Assembly (NCBI GenBank): GCA_024233085.1
Contig: JACKQC010000002.1
Location: 496,001 to 560,000, forward strand
Origin: Akkermansiaceae bacterium
Lineage (GTDB): Bacteria > Verrucomicrobiota > Verrucomicrobiia > Verrucomicrobiales > DEV007
DNA: 64,000 bases
Direction of reading: 5' to 3'
Part shown: positions 42,190 through 51,144 of the stretch, one piece after another
How the letters are laid out: each line of letters starts with the position of its first letter
Numbering within the stretch: position 1 is the first letter of the stretch
Position numbers and translations under genes: made by a program
Notes under the pieces: generated by a model
Database searches by the model: none
The model's input: only the letters and a program-made list of their open reading frames with translations
Told to the model about the DNA's origin: nothing

Positions 42190-42970
42190 CCTGGCGATCC
42201 CGCGTTGACCTTGCCTCGTCCTGGCCGCGCTCTCGCCGATAGCGCTCGGCTGTGGCAATCTTATCCGGAAACGCCGCGCGCATCGTCGCCGCGCCCTTTC
42301 CGAGAGCTGGGACCACTATCTGCGCGCCGACTCTCATGCCTGGCTGCCAAAACTGGCGCCCAGCCAAAATCTATCCGTCCGGTCTTACGTGGCGAAAACG
42401 CTGTTCCACGGCGAATCTCGCGTAATCTCCGGCAAAAATGCGTGTCCTCATCGCCCCGACCACCGCACATTGCTGCGGCACGGCGATTTCTATCGCCTCC
42501 GGTCCATCTCCTTTCGCGACCAGGGCCACCCACGCCAGGCGCCAGGAGGAGGACGTACCAGACGCGAGATCACAACAGCGAATCCTGGACCACCGACTCC
42601 GTCATCTCGCCTGGGACAGACGTGCGCCGCCCTCAGCGACGGCGCGAACGTCGTCTATCACGAATTCGCCCACCGAAAGCCGACCGTGGTGGCGCGGTGG
42701 CGACGCACTTCCGCTTCTCTTCCGGCCAGCGCGCCCTTCCGGTGGTAAAGTCTGTGAAGCGACTTTGCGCATCTCAAGCGCAAACAGCCCCTCTGTGAAT
42801 ACGCAACCATTCGTTCCTACGGCGCGGAAAACCCTTGAATTCTTCGCCGTCGCCACCCGAGACCTTTGCAGTACCTGGGCCGCAAGGCACGAGCTTCCCC
42901 GACCTCTCGCCCGAACTGCGAAGCTACTACGGCGTCGATCCTCCGAGTGGGGCGAGGAGGAAACGTAGCG
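42190..42970 (+). pseudogene. MtfA-like zinc metallopeptidase, multiply frameshifted
   Basis: Pieces of an MtfA (M90) protein occur in order but in different frames: NLIRKRRARIVAAPFPESWD near 42255, RHGDFYRLRSI near 42475, DGANVVYHEFAH with the HExxH zinc site near 42640, EFFAVAT near 42840 and LRSYYGVDP near 42920. MtfA is a cytosolic peptidase linked to control of glucose uptake through Mlc in enterobacteria. At least five frame changes are needed. The damage is continuous with that in sucC, which suggests a local sequencing or assembly problem. Confidence 0.7.
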
Positions 42971-43062
42971 ATCCCCCAGCCGGCCCGCCGCGACCAGTCA
43001 AGCCCCGAGAGAGTCAATCTTCCCTAAGATCGCCTCTCCCGTGAAATATAAGGGTATGGTCA

Positions 43063-43085
43063 CCGACCCAACCCTGTTGGGTCCG
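43063..43085. repeat. REP-like single copy
   Basis: CCGACCCAACCCTGTTGGGT followed by CCGG; stem GACCCAA/TTGGGTC-type with loop CCCTG. It is the only locus with one copy. It marks the end of the frameshift-rich stretch. Confidence 0.75.
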
Positions 43086-43157
43086 GTTTTGGCCAAAACC
43101 GGCCCATTTCACGGCTCCAAAGCCGCTCCCGGAGCGAAAATCGGTTCAATTTCCCCC

Positions 43158-43291
43158 GAAACGATCTCTCACATGGCCGAAACGATCCGGGAATTTTTAG
43201 AAACGATCTGAAACCAATTTGAAACGTTAAGGCGAGTCATGGAATTTTTATCGTAAATTCTTGTGATCGTTTCGTACTTTAGTGAAACGAT
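43158..43291. promoter_or_regulatory. Cluster of GAAACGAT motifs in an AT-rich leader
   Basis: GAAACGATC or close variants occur at about 43159, 43179, 43200 and 43221, and an inverted pair ATCGTTTC (43266-43273) and GAAACGAT (43284-43291) lies closer to the next gene. Spacing of about 20 bp suggests repeated binding sites on one DNA face. The whole 43020-43458 gap is AT-rich compared with its surroundings and should contain the promoter of the gene at 43459. Confidence 0.4.
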
Positions 43292-43458
43292 TAAAAAAGA
43301 TCCGAAATGACCTGTTTTATTTCTGAAATTTGATGATCGATTTTTGATTTCTTTTGGTTGGAATTTGAAATAGATTCGCTAAGAAGTGAAATGATAAGGA
43401 AAGACTTCGAAACGGATAGATCGGTCCCTGAAATGAATCGGGAAATCGGTTCCGAACG

Positions 43459-44139
43459 ATGAAAGACTTCCTCGCCAACCAATTCGAGAGCTACCGGACC
43501 CGCCTGGCCTGCCTCGACCGTCCCGCGCACCGCGCCCTTTGGGAAAACCGGCCGCCGGCGAAGTTCGCCGAGAAAGTCGCCGAGGCCCGCGCCCTGACCG
43601 AGGCCCTCGCCAAGACGATCGGGCAACAGGGCGCGACCATCACCGGCCACGCCGCGGACAAACGGCGCAAGCGCCGGGCGCTGGAGACCGAGGCGCACAA
43701 AGTCGGCGGGCTGGTGGTCGTCTTCGCGCGCGACCGGCGGTCGGAGACCCTGGCGGCGAAATACGACCTGACGCCCAACGCCTGGCGCAAGCTGCGCGAC
43801 GAGGCGCTGCACCAGCGGGCCCTGCTCCTGCGCGAGGACGCCGCAAGCCTGGCCGCCGGACCCGACGCCGCCGAGGCGGCCGGCTACGGCATCACCCCGG
43901 AGACGATCGCGGGGCTGGCCGGGGCCTCGGAAGCCTTCGAGGCGGTGATGGCGGCCCCGCTCGCGGCGCGCTCCCGGCGTCACGCGCTGACAAAGGCGCT
44001 GCCGGAGAAGTCGCGCGAGGTGCGGCGGAAATTTCGCGAGATCGAGGCCTTGATCCGCTTCCACAGCGGCACGCCGGAGGGCGACGCCTTCATCGCCGCC
44101 TACCGCCTGAGCGGCCAGGTCGTGGACCGGGGCGGGTGA
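43459..44139 (+). CDS. Hypothetical helical protein
   Basis: The 226-aa protein is highly charged and almost entirely helical: KFAEKVAEARALTEALAKTIG, then KRRKRRALETEAHKVGG, and EVRRKFREIEALIRF near the end. No signal peptide or membrane helix is present. The middle (AAKYDLTPNAWRKLRDEALHQRA) has a helix-turn-helix look but cannot be assigned. I do not recognise the family. Its unusually long AT-rich leader with repeated motifs suggests regulated expression. Confidence 0.6.
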   Translation: MKDFLANQFESYRTRLACLDRPAHRALWENRPPAKFAEKVAEARALTEALAKTIGQQGATITGHAADKRRKRRALETEAHKVGGLVVVFARDRRSETLAAKYDLTPNAWRKLRDEALHQRALLLREDAASLAAGPDAAEAAGYGITPETIAGLAGASEAFEAVMAAPLAARSRRHALTKALPEKSREVRRKFREIEALIRFHSGTPEGDAFIAAYRLSGQVVDRGG

Positions 44140-44162
44140 GGATGGGCGGAAGCCGCGCGCAA

Positions 44163-44735
44163 TTACAGCCGCGTTTCGGCGGGGAAGGAGACGATCTCCA
44201 GCGCGGCCTCTTCGGCGAAGCGCTGGATTTGTTTCACCATTGGCTCGCCGCCGAGTTCGACGTGGATCGGTGTCTCGTGCCCGGTCTCGCCGGGCGGGCC
44301 GGTGAGGACGGACAGGCAGACGCCGGGATGGGTTCCATCCAGTTCGAAGCGCGTTTTCCGCAGGCCCAGGCGGGGCGGCGCGCCGGGCGCCACGGGAAAG
44401 GGCTCGCCTCCGGCAATCAGAACGGGGCCGGCGGGATCGAACACCAACAAGGGGGCGCGGCGGTCGAGCGCCACGGCGGCCGCCACGAAAAAGGTCGCGA
44501 GCGCCAGGCAAAGGGCGACGCCAATCAATTGCATCGGGCCATCGGTGCCGCGGGCGATCGCCCAGGCGACGCCGCCCATGATCCCATAACACCACAGCGC
44601 GCACAGGACGGGATAGTGGCGCTTGCGCAGGACGATGCGGTCGTCTTCGTCCCGATAAAGACTGAAGCGGCCCGACAGGCGAAATCTCCCGGCCAGCGTC
44701 CGCATGCGGGCGCGATTTTCCTCGGTGGGTGTCAT
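44163..44735 (-). CDS. Hypothetical two-helix membrane protein
   Basis: The 190-aa protein has two adjacent hydrophobic helices (PVLCALWCYGIMGGVAWAIA and LIGVALCLALATFFVAAAVAL) after a charged N-terminus, then a C-terminal beta-rich domain of about 90 residues. It is convergent with the preceding gene and divergent from the FAD oxidoreductase. Family and function are not recognised. Confidence 0.6.
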   Translation of the reverse strand: MTPTEENRARMRTLAGRFRLSGRFSLYRDEDDRIVLRKRHYPVLCALWCYGIMGGVAWAIARGTDGPMQLIGVALCLALATFFVAAAVALDRRAPLLVFDPAGPVLIAGGEPFPVAPGAPPRLGLRKTRFELDGTHPGVCLSVLTGPPGETGHETPIHVELGGEPMVKQIQRFAEEAALEIVSFPAETRL

Positions 44736-44831
44736 GGGGCGAAAGGGTAGGGCGGGCGTCGCTTCTCTTCAAACAATCCGGCCCGATGGCGGAAGATCCC
44801 GCCGAAAAAGGAGTGAAGAAATTGGGATCTA

Positions 44832-44875
44832 TCGACCCAACAGGGTAAGGTCACCACCCCAACCCTGTTGGGTCA
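44832..44875. repeat. REP-like inverted pair
   Basis: CGACCCAACAGGGTAAGGTC faces CCCCAACCCTGTTGGGTC with ACCA between them. It lies in the divergent region between the membrane-protein gene and the FAD oxidoreductase gene. Confidence 0.75.
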
Positions 44876-45020
44876 CCTATCAACCCGCACCAGGTAGCGC
44901 CTCCTGTCGTGAGGGGGGGGAAGGGGTTTGGGGATCGCCCCTGGCCGAAACGAAGCCCGGCATTGGAAAAACATCGCCAAAATGGATTGCCTCGTTGGCG
45001 GAACCGCCGCCTGTTGTCCG

Positions 45021-47081
45021 ATGAACCGACTGCTCACTTTTGCCCTGCTCGTTTTTTTCGCCGTCACCCAAGTCTCACCCGCGGACGAGTCCGCCGATGT
45101 CATCGTTTACGGGGCGACTCCGGGCGGCTTTTGCGCGGCCATTGCCGCGGCGCGGGAGGGAGCATCGGTCATTCTGCTGGAGCCGACCGGACACATCGGC
45201 GGCGTGAACACCGGGGGCCTCAGTTTCAGCGATTCCAACCAGACGGTCCGCTCGACGGTGATGGGGTTGTTCGACGAATGGCACCGGCGAGTCGAAAAGG
45301 ACTACCAGGACCGCGGCGTCGCGCTGCCTTACCAGGTGTCTGTGAAGGACAACAGCGTCTGGACCTATGAGCCCCATGTCGCCGCCAAGGTGACCGAGGC
45401 GATGCTGGCCGAAGCCGGGGTCCGCGTGTTGCCGAAGCATCCGCTGAAGGCGGTGATCAAGGACGGGCCGCGAATCACCAAAATCGACACGCCGCAGGGC
45501 GCTTTCACCGCGCGGATCTTCGTCGATGCGACCTACGAGGGGGACCTGCTCGCCGCCGCCGGGGTCAGTTGGACCATCGGTCGCGAATCGCGGGCCGCCT
45601 ACGGAGAGTCGCTGGCGGGCCAGCGGTATCCCAAGCCGAAGATGGACATCGCGGGACGGGATGCCGACGGCGGGCTGTTGCCCCTGATCACCACCGGCGA
45701 CGCGGGACCGGAGGAGGAGGGCGACCGGAATGTCATGGTTTACAGCTTTCGGTTGTGCCTCACCAAGGATCCGAAAAACCGGGTGCCCTTTCCGGAGCCG
45801 ACCCGCTATGACCCGGACCGATTCGAGGTCATCCGCCGCTACTATCAGCAGGAAAAGCGTCCCATTCTCCTCTGGGATCTCTATGAACTGCCGAAGGGAA
45901 AATTCGACGCCAACAACGGGATCGGGAAGCAATTCTCCATGGGTCTGGTCGGCGCCTGCAATGGCTGGAGCGAGGCGGACGAGGCGGGCCGCGCGGAGAT
46001 CTGGGAAGCCCACAAGCAATACACCCTGGAGCTGTATCGTTTCCTCACCACCGACCCGAGCGTTCCCGAGCACCTGAGAAAGCAACTCGCCGAGCTGGGT
46101 TTGTGTCGCGACGAATTTCCCGACTCCGGCCATTGGTCGCCCCAGCTCTATGTTCGGGAGGGCCGCCGGATGCGGGGGCTTTTCGTCCTTTCCCAGAAGG
46201 ACATTCTCGACGATCCGGCAAAGGAGGATCCCATCGTCGTCGCGTCTTTTCCCATCGACTCGCACGATTGCCAGCGGGTGGCGCTTCCCGAGGGAGGCGT
46301 CATCAACGAGGGAACGATCTTCCCCGTCCGGATGGACCGCCGCAAGCATGGGTATCCCTATCAGGTGCCCTACCGAAGCCTCCTTCCCCGCCCGGAGGAA
46401 TGCGCCAATCTCCTCGTTCCCGTGGCGCTCTCCAGCACCCACGTGGCCCTGTCATCCATCCGGGTGGAACCCACCTGGATGATCCTCGGACAGAGCGCCG
46501 GCATCGCCGCGGCGCTCGCCGCGAGGGAAAACGTGAGCGTTCAGCAATTGCGTTACCCGGAACTTCGGGAGCGCCTCCTCGCGCGGGGCCAGGTGCTGGA
46601 GCTGCCGGTTCTCCCGGAACTCCCGCCCGAGCCGAAGGGCGCCGTGAGTCTCGATCCCGACAGCCTGCCCGGGATCGTGCTCGACGACGCGGCGGCCGAA
46701 CTGAAGGGCCCGTGGAGTTCCTCCACCAATTTCAAGCCGCATGTCGGAACCGGCTACCTGCACGACGACCGGCGCGGCGACGGGGAGTCCGCCGCGGTTT
46801 TCCGCTTCACCGTCCCGAAGTCGGGCCGATACGAGCTGCGCCTCGCCTATTCCGCCCACGAGACCCGGGCCACCAATGTTCCCATCACCGTGGAAAACGG
46901 CTCGGTCCGCCACGAATGGGTGTTCGACCAAACCAAGCCGCTTCCCTCCGGCGAAGCCTTCCGGCCCGCCGGCACGGTGGACTTGTCCGCCGACCAACCG
47001 ACCATCGTGACGATCCGCAACCGCGACACGGACGGATTCGTCATTCTCGACGCGCTGCAATGGGTTGAGGTGAAAGATTGA
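45021..47081 (+). CDS. Exported FAD-dependent oxidoreductase with C-terminal golvesin-like domain
   Basis: The 686-aa protein has a signal peptide (MNRLLTFALLVFFAV...). A GxGxxG-like dinucleotide motif appears as VIVYGATPGGFCAAIAAAREG, with the FAD-ribose Glu in LLEPTGHIGG; this is the FAD_oxidored family. Later motifs include RRMRGLFVLSQKDI and the flavin-proximal GQSAGIAAALA. Residues 560-686 form a beta-rich domain ending VILDALQWVEV, like the golvesin/xanthan-lyase module, probably carbohydrate binding. It acts outside the cytoplasm, probably in polysaccharide breakdown. Its last 110 bp are repeated at 55818-55927. Confidence 0.87.
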   Translation: MNRLLTFALLVFFAVTQVSPADESADVIVYGATPGGFCAAIAAAREGASVILLEPTGHIGGVNTGGLSFSDSNQTVRSTVMGLFDEWHRRVEKDYQDRGVALPYQVSVKDNSVWTYEPHVAAKVTEAMLAEAGVRVLPKHPLKAVIKDGPRITKIDTPQGAFTARIFVDATYEGDLLAAAGVSWTIGRESRAAYGESLAGQRYPKPKMDIAGRDADGGLLPLITTGDAGPEEEGDRNVMVYSFRLCLTKDPKNRVPFPEPTRYDPDRFEVIRRYYQQEKRPILLWDLYELPKGKFDANNGIGKQFSMGLVGACNGWSEADEAGRAEIWEAHKQYTLELYRFLTTDPSVPEHLRKQLAELGLCRDEFPDSGHWSPQLYVREGRRMRGLFVLSQKDILDDPAKEDPIVVASFPIDSHDCQRVALPEGGVINEGTIFPVRMDRRKHGYPYQVPYRSLLPRPEECANLLVPVALSSTHVALSSIRVEPTWMILGQSAGIAAALAARENVSVQQLRYPELRERLLARGQVLELPVLPELPPEPKGAVSLDPDSLPGIVLDDAAAELKGPWSSSTNFKPHVGTGYLHDDRRGDGESAAVFRFTVPKSGRYELRLAYSAHETRATNVPITVENGSVRHEWVFDQTKPLPSGEAFRPAGTVDLSADQPTIVTIRNRDTDGFVILDALQWVEVKD

Positions 47082-47088
47082 GTGGCCT
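46979..47088. repeat. Left copy of 110-bp direct repeat
   Basis: This segment spans the last 34 codons, the stop and 7 bp beyond the FAD oxidoreductase gene. It matches 55818-55927 in the same orientation at 107 of 110 positions. It bounds the sigma-factor/sulfatase module on the left. Confidence 0.95.
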
Positions 47089-47141
47089 GAATCGGAAAAA
47101 ACCTTGTCCACGTTTCGCGGGTTCATGGAACAACCCTTTGA

Positions 47142-47690
47142 ATGTCCCGTGAATCCGAAATCCTCCAGCGTGCGGCTGCCGAGTTCATCCATGACCGGCA
47201 CCGGCTGGGCGCGTTTGTGGGCGGGTTGTTGCGGGATGCGCATGCGGCGGAGGATGTGATCCAGGAGGTGTGGGTGCGGCTGGCGTCGGAGGTGGAAAAG
47301 GGCACGCGCATCGAGAACCAGCCGGCCTGGTGTCGCGGTGTGGCACGGAATCTGATTTTGAAGCACTGGCGCAGCCAGAAGACGGCCAAAGTGGTGGCGG
47401 ATAGCGAGGTGATGGAGGCCTTCATGGCCCGGGTCGATCAGGCATTCTCCGAGTCGGACCACGAAGTCGAAAAGGAATGGCAGCGGCGGCAGCAGGCGCT
47501 GGATGATTGCGTGGCCGCGCTGCCGGAGAAGTCACGCCGCATGCTCTCGCTGCGCTACGAGGCGCGGAAGCCGGTCGATGAGGTCGCGCGGGCCACCGGC
47601 CAGACCTTCGATGCGGTGACGAAGTCGCTCTACCGGCTGCGGCAGGCCCTCACCGACTGCGTGGAGCGCAAACTTACCCAACAAGCATGA
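47142..47690 (+). CDS. ECF-type RNA polymerase sigma factor
   Basis: The 182-aa sigma-70 family protein has region 2 at residues 20-85 (AHAAEDVIQEVWVRLASEV and AWCRGVARNLILKHWRSQK) and region 4 at 120-175 (LPEKSRRMLSLRYEARKPVDEVARATG). There is no region 1 or 3, as in ECF factors. It directs RNA polymerase to a small regulon, most simply the genes that follow. Its stop overlaps the start of the next gene (ATGA at 47687-47690), the standard sigma/anti-sigma layout. Confidence 0.9.
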   Translation: MSRESEILQRAAAEFIHDRHRLGAFVGGLLRDAHAAEDVIQEVWVRLASEVEKGTRIENQPAWCRGVARNLILKHWRSQKTAKVVADSEVMEAFMARVDQAFSESDHEVEKEWQRRQQALDDCVAALPEKSRRMLSLRYEARKPVDEVARATGQTFDAVTKSLYRLRQALTDCVERKLTQQA

Positions 47691-48058
47691 AACCCATGAA
47701 TGAAGATCTCCCCCAACTGCTGGATCGCTGGCGCGAAGGGTCGCTGAGCGCGGAGGAAATGCGCTCGCTGACTGAGCTTCTGGCCAAACCCGACGCCCGC
47801 GCGGCTTTGCGGCGCGATTGGTTCCTCGAAGCCGCGCTGCCGCAGTCTCTCTCGGCATCAACGGTGATCGTGCGCACACCGCGAATTACTGCTCATGCAA
47901 CTTCGGGTTCATGGCGCTGGACGCCGGCGCATTGGACCGCCCTCGGAGCCGCCGCCACCATCACCTTCGCCTGCCTCATTTGGGAGCATTTCGGTTCCCC
48001 TCCGGGGGAACTCGACGTCTTCGCCGCCCAGGTCGCCGCCGCCTCCCTTGAACCCTGA
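47687..48058 (+). CDS. Probable membrane anti-sigma factor
   Basis: The 123-aa protein has a cytoplasmic N-terminus with an anti-sigma-like helical segment (LPQLLDRWREGSLSAEEMRSLTELL, shared with FecR-type regulators) and one membrane helix (WTALGAAATITFACLIWEHF), then a very short outside tail. It is translationally coupled to the sigma gene. The sensory domain seen in full FecR proteins is missing, so signal input may come from a partner. Identification rests on position and the N-terminal pattern. Confidence 0.7.
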   Translation: MKPMNEDLPQLLDRWREGSLSAEEMRSLTELLAKPDARAALRRDWFLEAALPQSLSASTVIVRTPRITAHATSGSWRWTPAHWTALGAAATITFACLIWEHFGSPPGELDVFAAQVAAASLEP

Positions 48059-48078
48059 ATTCCTGACCATCATTCGCC

Positions 48079-48477
48079 ATGCAAACCGCACGCAATCTCT
48101 TCTTCTTCCTCCTCCTCTTCGGCTTCGGCACCGTCGCCGGTTCGTCATTCACCCGCGGCTCGGCCGAGGTCAAAACCAAGACCACCAGCCGCACCGTGCC
48201 CGAGGTCGTGGACGGCTTTCTCAACCGCCGCCAAACCGAACTCATCGGCTGGCTCGGCCTGACTCCCGACCAACTCGATGCCAGCGCTCCGGCCCTCGCC
48301 GCCACCCGCGCCAAGCTCATTGCCCACCAGACCCGCGCCCGCAGCGAGGTCTTCCAGATCATGGAGGAATACCGCGCCGAACTCTCCGAGACCCTCACTC
48401 CCGAGCAGCGCACTGCCCTCGACAAGGGCATGGAGAAATACCGGAAGCAGCATTCGTCGGCCCCCAAGGCTCCCTGA
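48079..48477 (+). CDS. Spy/CpxP-like periplasmic protein
   Basis: The 132-aa protein has an N-terminal signal or anchor (ARNLFFFLLLFGFGTVAGS) and then a long helical region with two LTxxQ-type motifs, LTPDQLD near residue 65 and LTPEQRTAL near 112. These are marks of the Spy/CpxP fold, which binds unfolded proteins or metals and in other bacteria controls envelope stress signalling. Its place right after the sigma/anti-sigma pair suggests it is the missing sensory arm. That role is inference. Confidence 0.75.
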   Translation: MQTARNLFFFLLLFGFGTVAGSSFTRGSAEVKTKTTSRTVPEVVDGFLNRRQTELIGWLGLTPDQLDASAPALAATRAKLIAHQTRARSEVFQIMEEYRAELSETLTPEQRTALDKGMEKYRKQHSSAPKAP

Positions 48478-48520
48478 TCGTGCACCGCTCCACATTCCCA
48501 CCCACTCAGCCCCGCGTGCC

Positions 48521-49468
48521 ATGACTCCAAAACTCCATCACTCCGTCCTCTGCGCTCTCAGCGTCCTTTGCTATTCTGCGGCAAACGCCGCCGAGCAAGG
48601 CTACCGCGCCTCCTACTACAAGGATGGCGAAATCCACGTCAACGTGCTCGGCCAGCCGGAGGGGAAACCGATCACCACCGGCCATTGGGACTTCAAACCT
48701 TCGTGGTCGATCACCGGCAATCATCTCGTCTTCTTCCGCCGACTCAAAAACGATCCCGTCGTGAGCAACTGGATCACCCAGCTCTGCATTATCAACGCCG
48801 ACGGCACCGGTTTTCATCCGCTCTCGGACGGCACCTTCACCGACTTCAATCCCACCTGGACCCGCGATGGCAAGAACACGCCCGTGTGGAATCGCAAGAA
48901 CCGCGAAAAAGGCGGTTACCAGATCATGGCGAGCAAGATCGGCGGCAAGCCGGGCGAGGAAATCGCGCTCACGGGAAAGGACTACAGCGCGTGGGTCCAT
49001 TCGGCCGTCAAGGATGGCCGCCTCTTCGTCGCTGCTTCGCCACCGAAACTCGGTCGGGGTTACTACCTCATGACGCCGAACCCCGGTGGCGAACCGACCT
49101 TTGAGCGCGTCACCTGCGAACTCGCCAAGACCGGCCTGCTCGACCGCGTGAGCATCTCGCCAAACGAGACGAAGATCTGCTTCGACTACCACCCGGGAAA
49201 AACAAACCCCATGCCTGGCCGCACCCTCTACGTCGCCGACTTTGATGTGGAAACGCGCGCCATCACCAACGCCAAGCCTTTTGCCAACGAGGAGCGCAAG
49301 CAGGTGTGGTTCGACTACCCACGCTGGACCAAAGACGGCGCCGCCATCGTCTATATGGCCGGAGGCAAGCTCTTCCTCTTCACCCTCGCCGACGGCAGCA
49401 CCCAGCAAGTCTCCACCGACCCGAAGGCCGACTATCGCTATCCGCACGGCCAAGCCACGCCGAACTGA
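48521..49468 (+). CDS. Exported TolB-like beta-propeller protein
   Basis: The 315-aa protein begins MTPKLHHSVLCALSVLC with cleavage after ANA. WD40-like/TolB-type blades follow: KPSWSITGNHLVFFRR, FNPTWTRDGKNT, VSISPNETKICFDYHP and YPRWTKDGAAIVYMAGG. Each has the W/S-x-DG-x-x-hydrophobic pattern of PD40 repeats. It may bind polysaccharide or protein in the periplasm; no catalytic residues are visible. It is the fourth gene of the sigma-linked cluster, 43 bp after the Spy-like gene. Confidence 0.8.
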   Translation: MTPKLHHSVLCALSVLCYSAANAAEQGYRASYYKDGEIHVNVLGQPEGKPITTGHWDFKPSWSITGNHLVFFRRLKNDPVVSNWITQLCIINADGTGFHPLSDGTFTDFNPTWTRDGKNTPVWNRKNREKGGYQIMASKIGGKPGEEIALTGKDYSAWVHSAVKDGRLFVAASPPKLGRGYYLMTPNPGGEPTFERVTCELAKTGLLDRVSISPNETKICFDYHPGKTNPMPGRTLYVADFDVETRAITNAKPFANEERKQVWFDYPRWTKDGAAIVYMAGGKLFLFTLADGSTQQVSTDPKADYRYPHGQATPN

Positions 49469-49476
49469 AAGCCACC

Positions 49477-49500
49477 ATCACTCCAAAACTCCACCATTCC
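49477..49500 (+). repeat. 24-bp start-linked motif, non-coding copy
   Basis: ATCACTCCAAAACTCCACCATTCC lies directly before the sulfatase ATG. Nearly the same 24 bp form the first codons of the genes at 48521 and 51145 (there with ATG in place of ATC, giving MTPKLHHS). Confidence 0.7.
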
Positions 49501-51123
49501 ATGAAACCCATCCTCGCCCTCTTCCTCCTTTCGTCATTCGCCATTGCTTCGCTTCGCTCACTCCTTCGGAGCAGCACTCGCTTCGCGGTGCTGGCTGTCT
49601 CGCTTTGCTCGGCTCCTCATTCGTCATTTTCGGCGCAGCCGAACATCCTCCTCTTCCTCGCCGACGACCTCGGCTATGCCGACATCGGCGCGAACGGCTG
49701 CCAGGACATCCCCACGCCGAACGTGGACAGCATTGCGAAGAACGGCGTGCGCTTCACCGACGCCTACGCCACGCACCCGGTCTGCTCGCCGTCACGCGCG
49801 GGGCTGATGAGCGGGATGTATCAGCATCGCTTCGGCTTCGAGCACAACTCGGGACCAGAACGCTACGCATCGCCGGACTTCGGCATGCCGCGTGAGATTC
49901 CCTCGCTCGCCGAGAAACTGAAGGCCGCCGGTTACGCCACCGGCATGTTTGGCAAGTGGCACATCGGCTTCAAAGAGGGTCTGCGCCCGCATGAAAGAGG
50001 GTTCGATTACCATTTCGGCTTTCTCAGCGGTGCCCGCAGCTATTACCCGGATAATCCGCGCGAGAATGACCCGCTCATTCGCAATGGCAAGGTCGTGAAG
50101 GGCGAGAAGGATTACCTGACCGACGCCTTCGCCCGCGAGGCGGCGGACTTCATCGAACGAAGCAAGGCCCAGCCCTGGTTCGTTTATCTGCCGTTCAATG
50201 CCGTCCACTCGCCCCTCGAAGCCACCGAGAAATACGAGGCTCGCTTCCCGAACATCACCGAGAAGAAACGCAAGACCTACGCCGGCATGTTGAGCGCGCT
50301 CGACGACGCCGTGGGCCGCGTCATGGCGAAGGTGCGCGAACTCGGCCAGGAGGAAAACACGCTGGTCATGTTCTACAGCGACAACGGCGGCCCGACCTTC
50401 GAGACCACATCGCGCAACGACCCGCTGCGCGGCTACAAGGGCCAGATGTATGAAGGCGGCATCCGCGTGCCCTTTGCCCTGCAATGGAAGGGCAAGATCC
50501 CCGCCGGGCAGACTTACCGCGAGATGATCATGGGCTTCGATTACCACGCGACCGCCCTCGCCGCCGCCGGAGTCGAAGTGCCGAAGGACAAGCCCAACGA
50601 CGGCGTGAATCTGCTGCCTTACCTCCTCGGTGAAAAGACCTCCGCACCGCATGACTTCCTCTGCTGGCGGGCCGGAGCGCAACGCGCCATCCGCATGGGC
50701 GACTGGAAACTCGTGCAAACCCCGCGTGAGAGCACCGCGCAGCTCTTCAATCTCAAAACCGACCTCGGCGAAACCACCGACCTCGCCGCGAAGGAACCCG
50801 CGAAGTTCAACGAACTCGCCGCCCGCTTCGCCGAATGGGAACGCGGCACGATTCCCGCCAAATGGATCCGCCAGGATCAGCGCAACGCCGAGGAAGGCGG
50901 CAAACTGAAAACCGGTTCCACCCCCAAAGGCACCGCGAAGGCCGGCAATCGCGTGGACGAGGCCTTCAAAAAAGCCGACGCCAACCAAGACGGTAAACTC
51001 ACCCGCGAAGAGTATCCGCAAAAGGAAGTCTTCGACGCCGTGGACGCGAACAAGGACGGCTTCGCCACGCTGGAGGAAGTGCGGGGCTACTACCAGACGC
51101 GCCGTGGTCAGGGCAATCAGTGA
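49501..51123 (+). CDS. Type I (formylglycine-dependent) sulfatase with C-terminal EF-hands
   Basis: The 540-aa exported sulfatase starts its catalytic domain at QPNILLFLADDLGYADIG. The formylglycine signature is CSPSRAGLMSG with C95; GMFGKWHIG and MFYSDNGG complete the metal and sulfate site. The expected action is removal of sulfate from a sulfated polysaccharide, with C95 matured by an FGE not in this window. After residue 490 come two EF-hands (DANQDGKLTREEY and DANKDGFATLEEV). The signal peptide contains an unusual in-frame 90-bp insertion. It is the enzymatic core of the module. Confidence 0.92.
   Translation: MKPILALFLLSSFAIASLRSLLRSSTRFAVLAVSLCSAPHSSFSAQPNILLFLADDLGYADIGANGCQDIPTPNVDSIAKNGVRFTDAYATHPVCSPSRAGLMSGMYQHRFGFEHNSGPERYASPDFGMPREIPSLAEKLKAAGYATGMFGKWHIGFKEGLRPHERGFDYHFGFLSGARSYYPDNPRENDPLIRNGKVVKGEKDYLTDAFAREAADFIERSKAQPWFVYLPFNAVHSPLEATEKYEARFPNITEKKRKTYAGMLSALDDAVGRVMAKVRELGQEENTLVMFYSDNGGPTFETTSRNDPLRGYKGQMYEGGIRVPFALQWKGKIPAGQTYREMIMGFDYHATALAAAGVEVPKDKPNDGVNLLPYLLGEKTSAPHDFLCWRAGAQRAIRMGDWKLVQTPRESTAQLFNLKTDLGETTDLAAKEPAKFNELAARFAEWERGTIPAKWIRQDQRNAEEGGKLKTGSTPKGTAKAGNRVDEAFKKADANQDGKLTREEYPQKEVFDAVDANKDGFATLEEVRGYYQTRRGQGNQ
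49530..49628 (+). repeat. In-frame 90-bp insertion in the sulfatase signal peptide, flanked by 9-bp direct repeats
   Basis: TTCGTCATT occurs at 49530-49538 and 49620-49628, exactly 90 bp apart. Removing one repeat and the DNA between them leaves MKPILALFLLSSFSAQPN, a normal short signal peptide. The inserted DNA contains GC-rich, self-complementary stretches such as AGCAGCAC/GTGCTGGC. Confidence 0.6.
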
Positions 51124-51144
51124 GTCCTCGCCGCTTCACATCTC

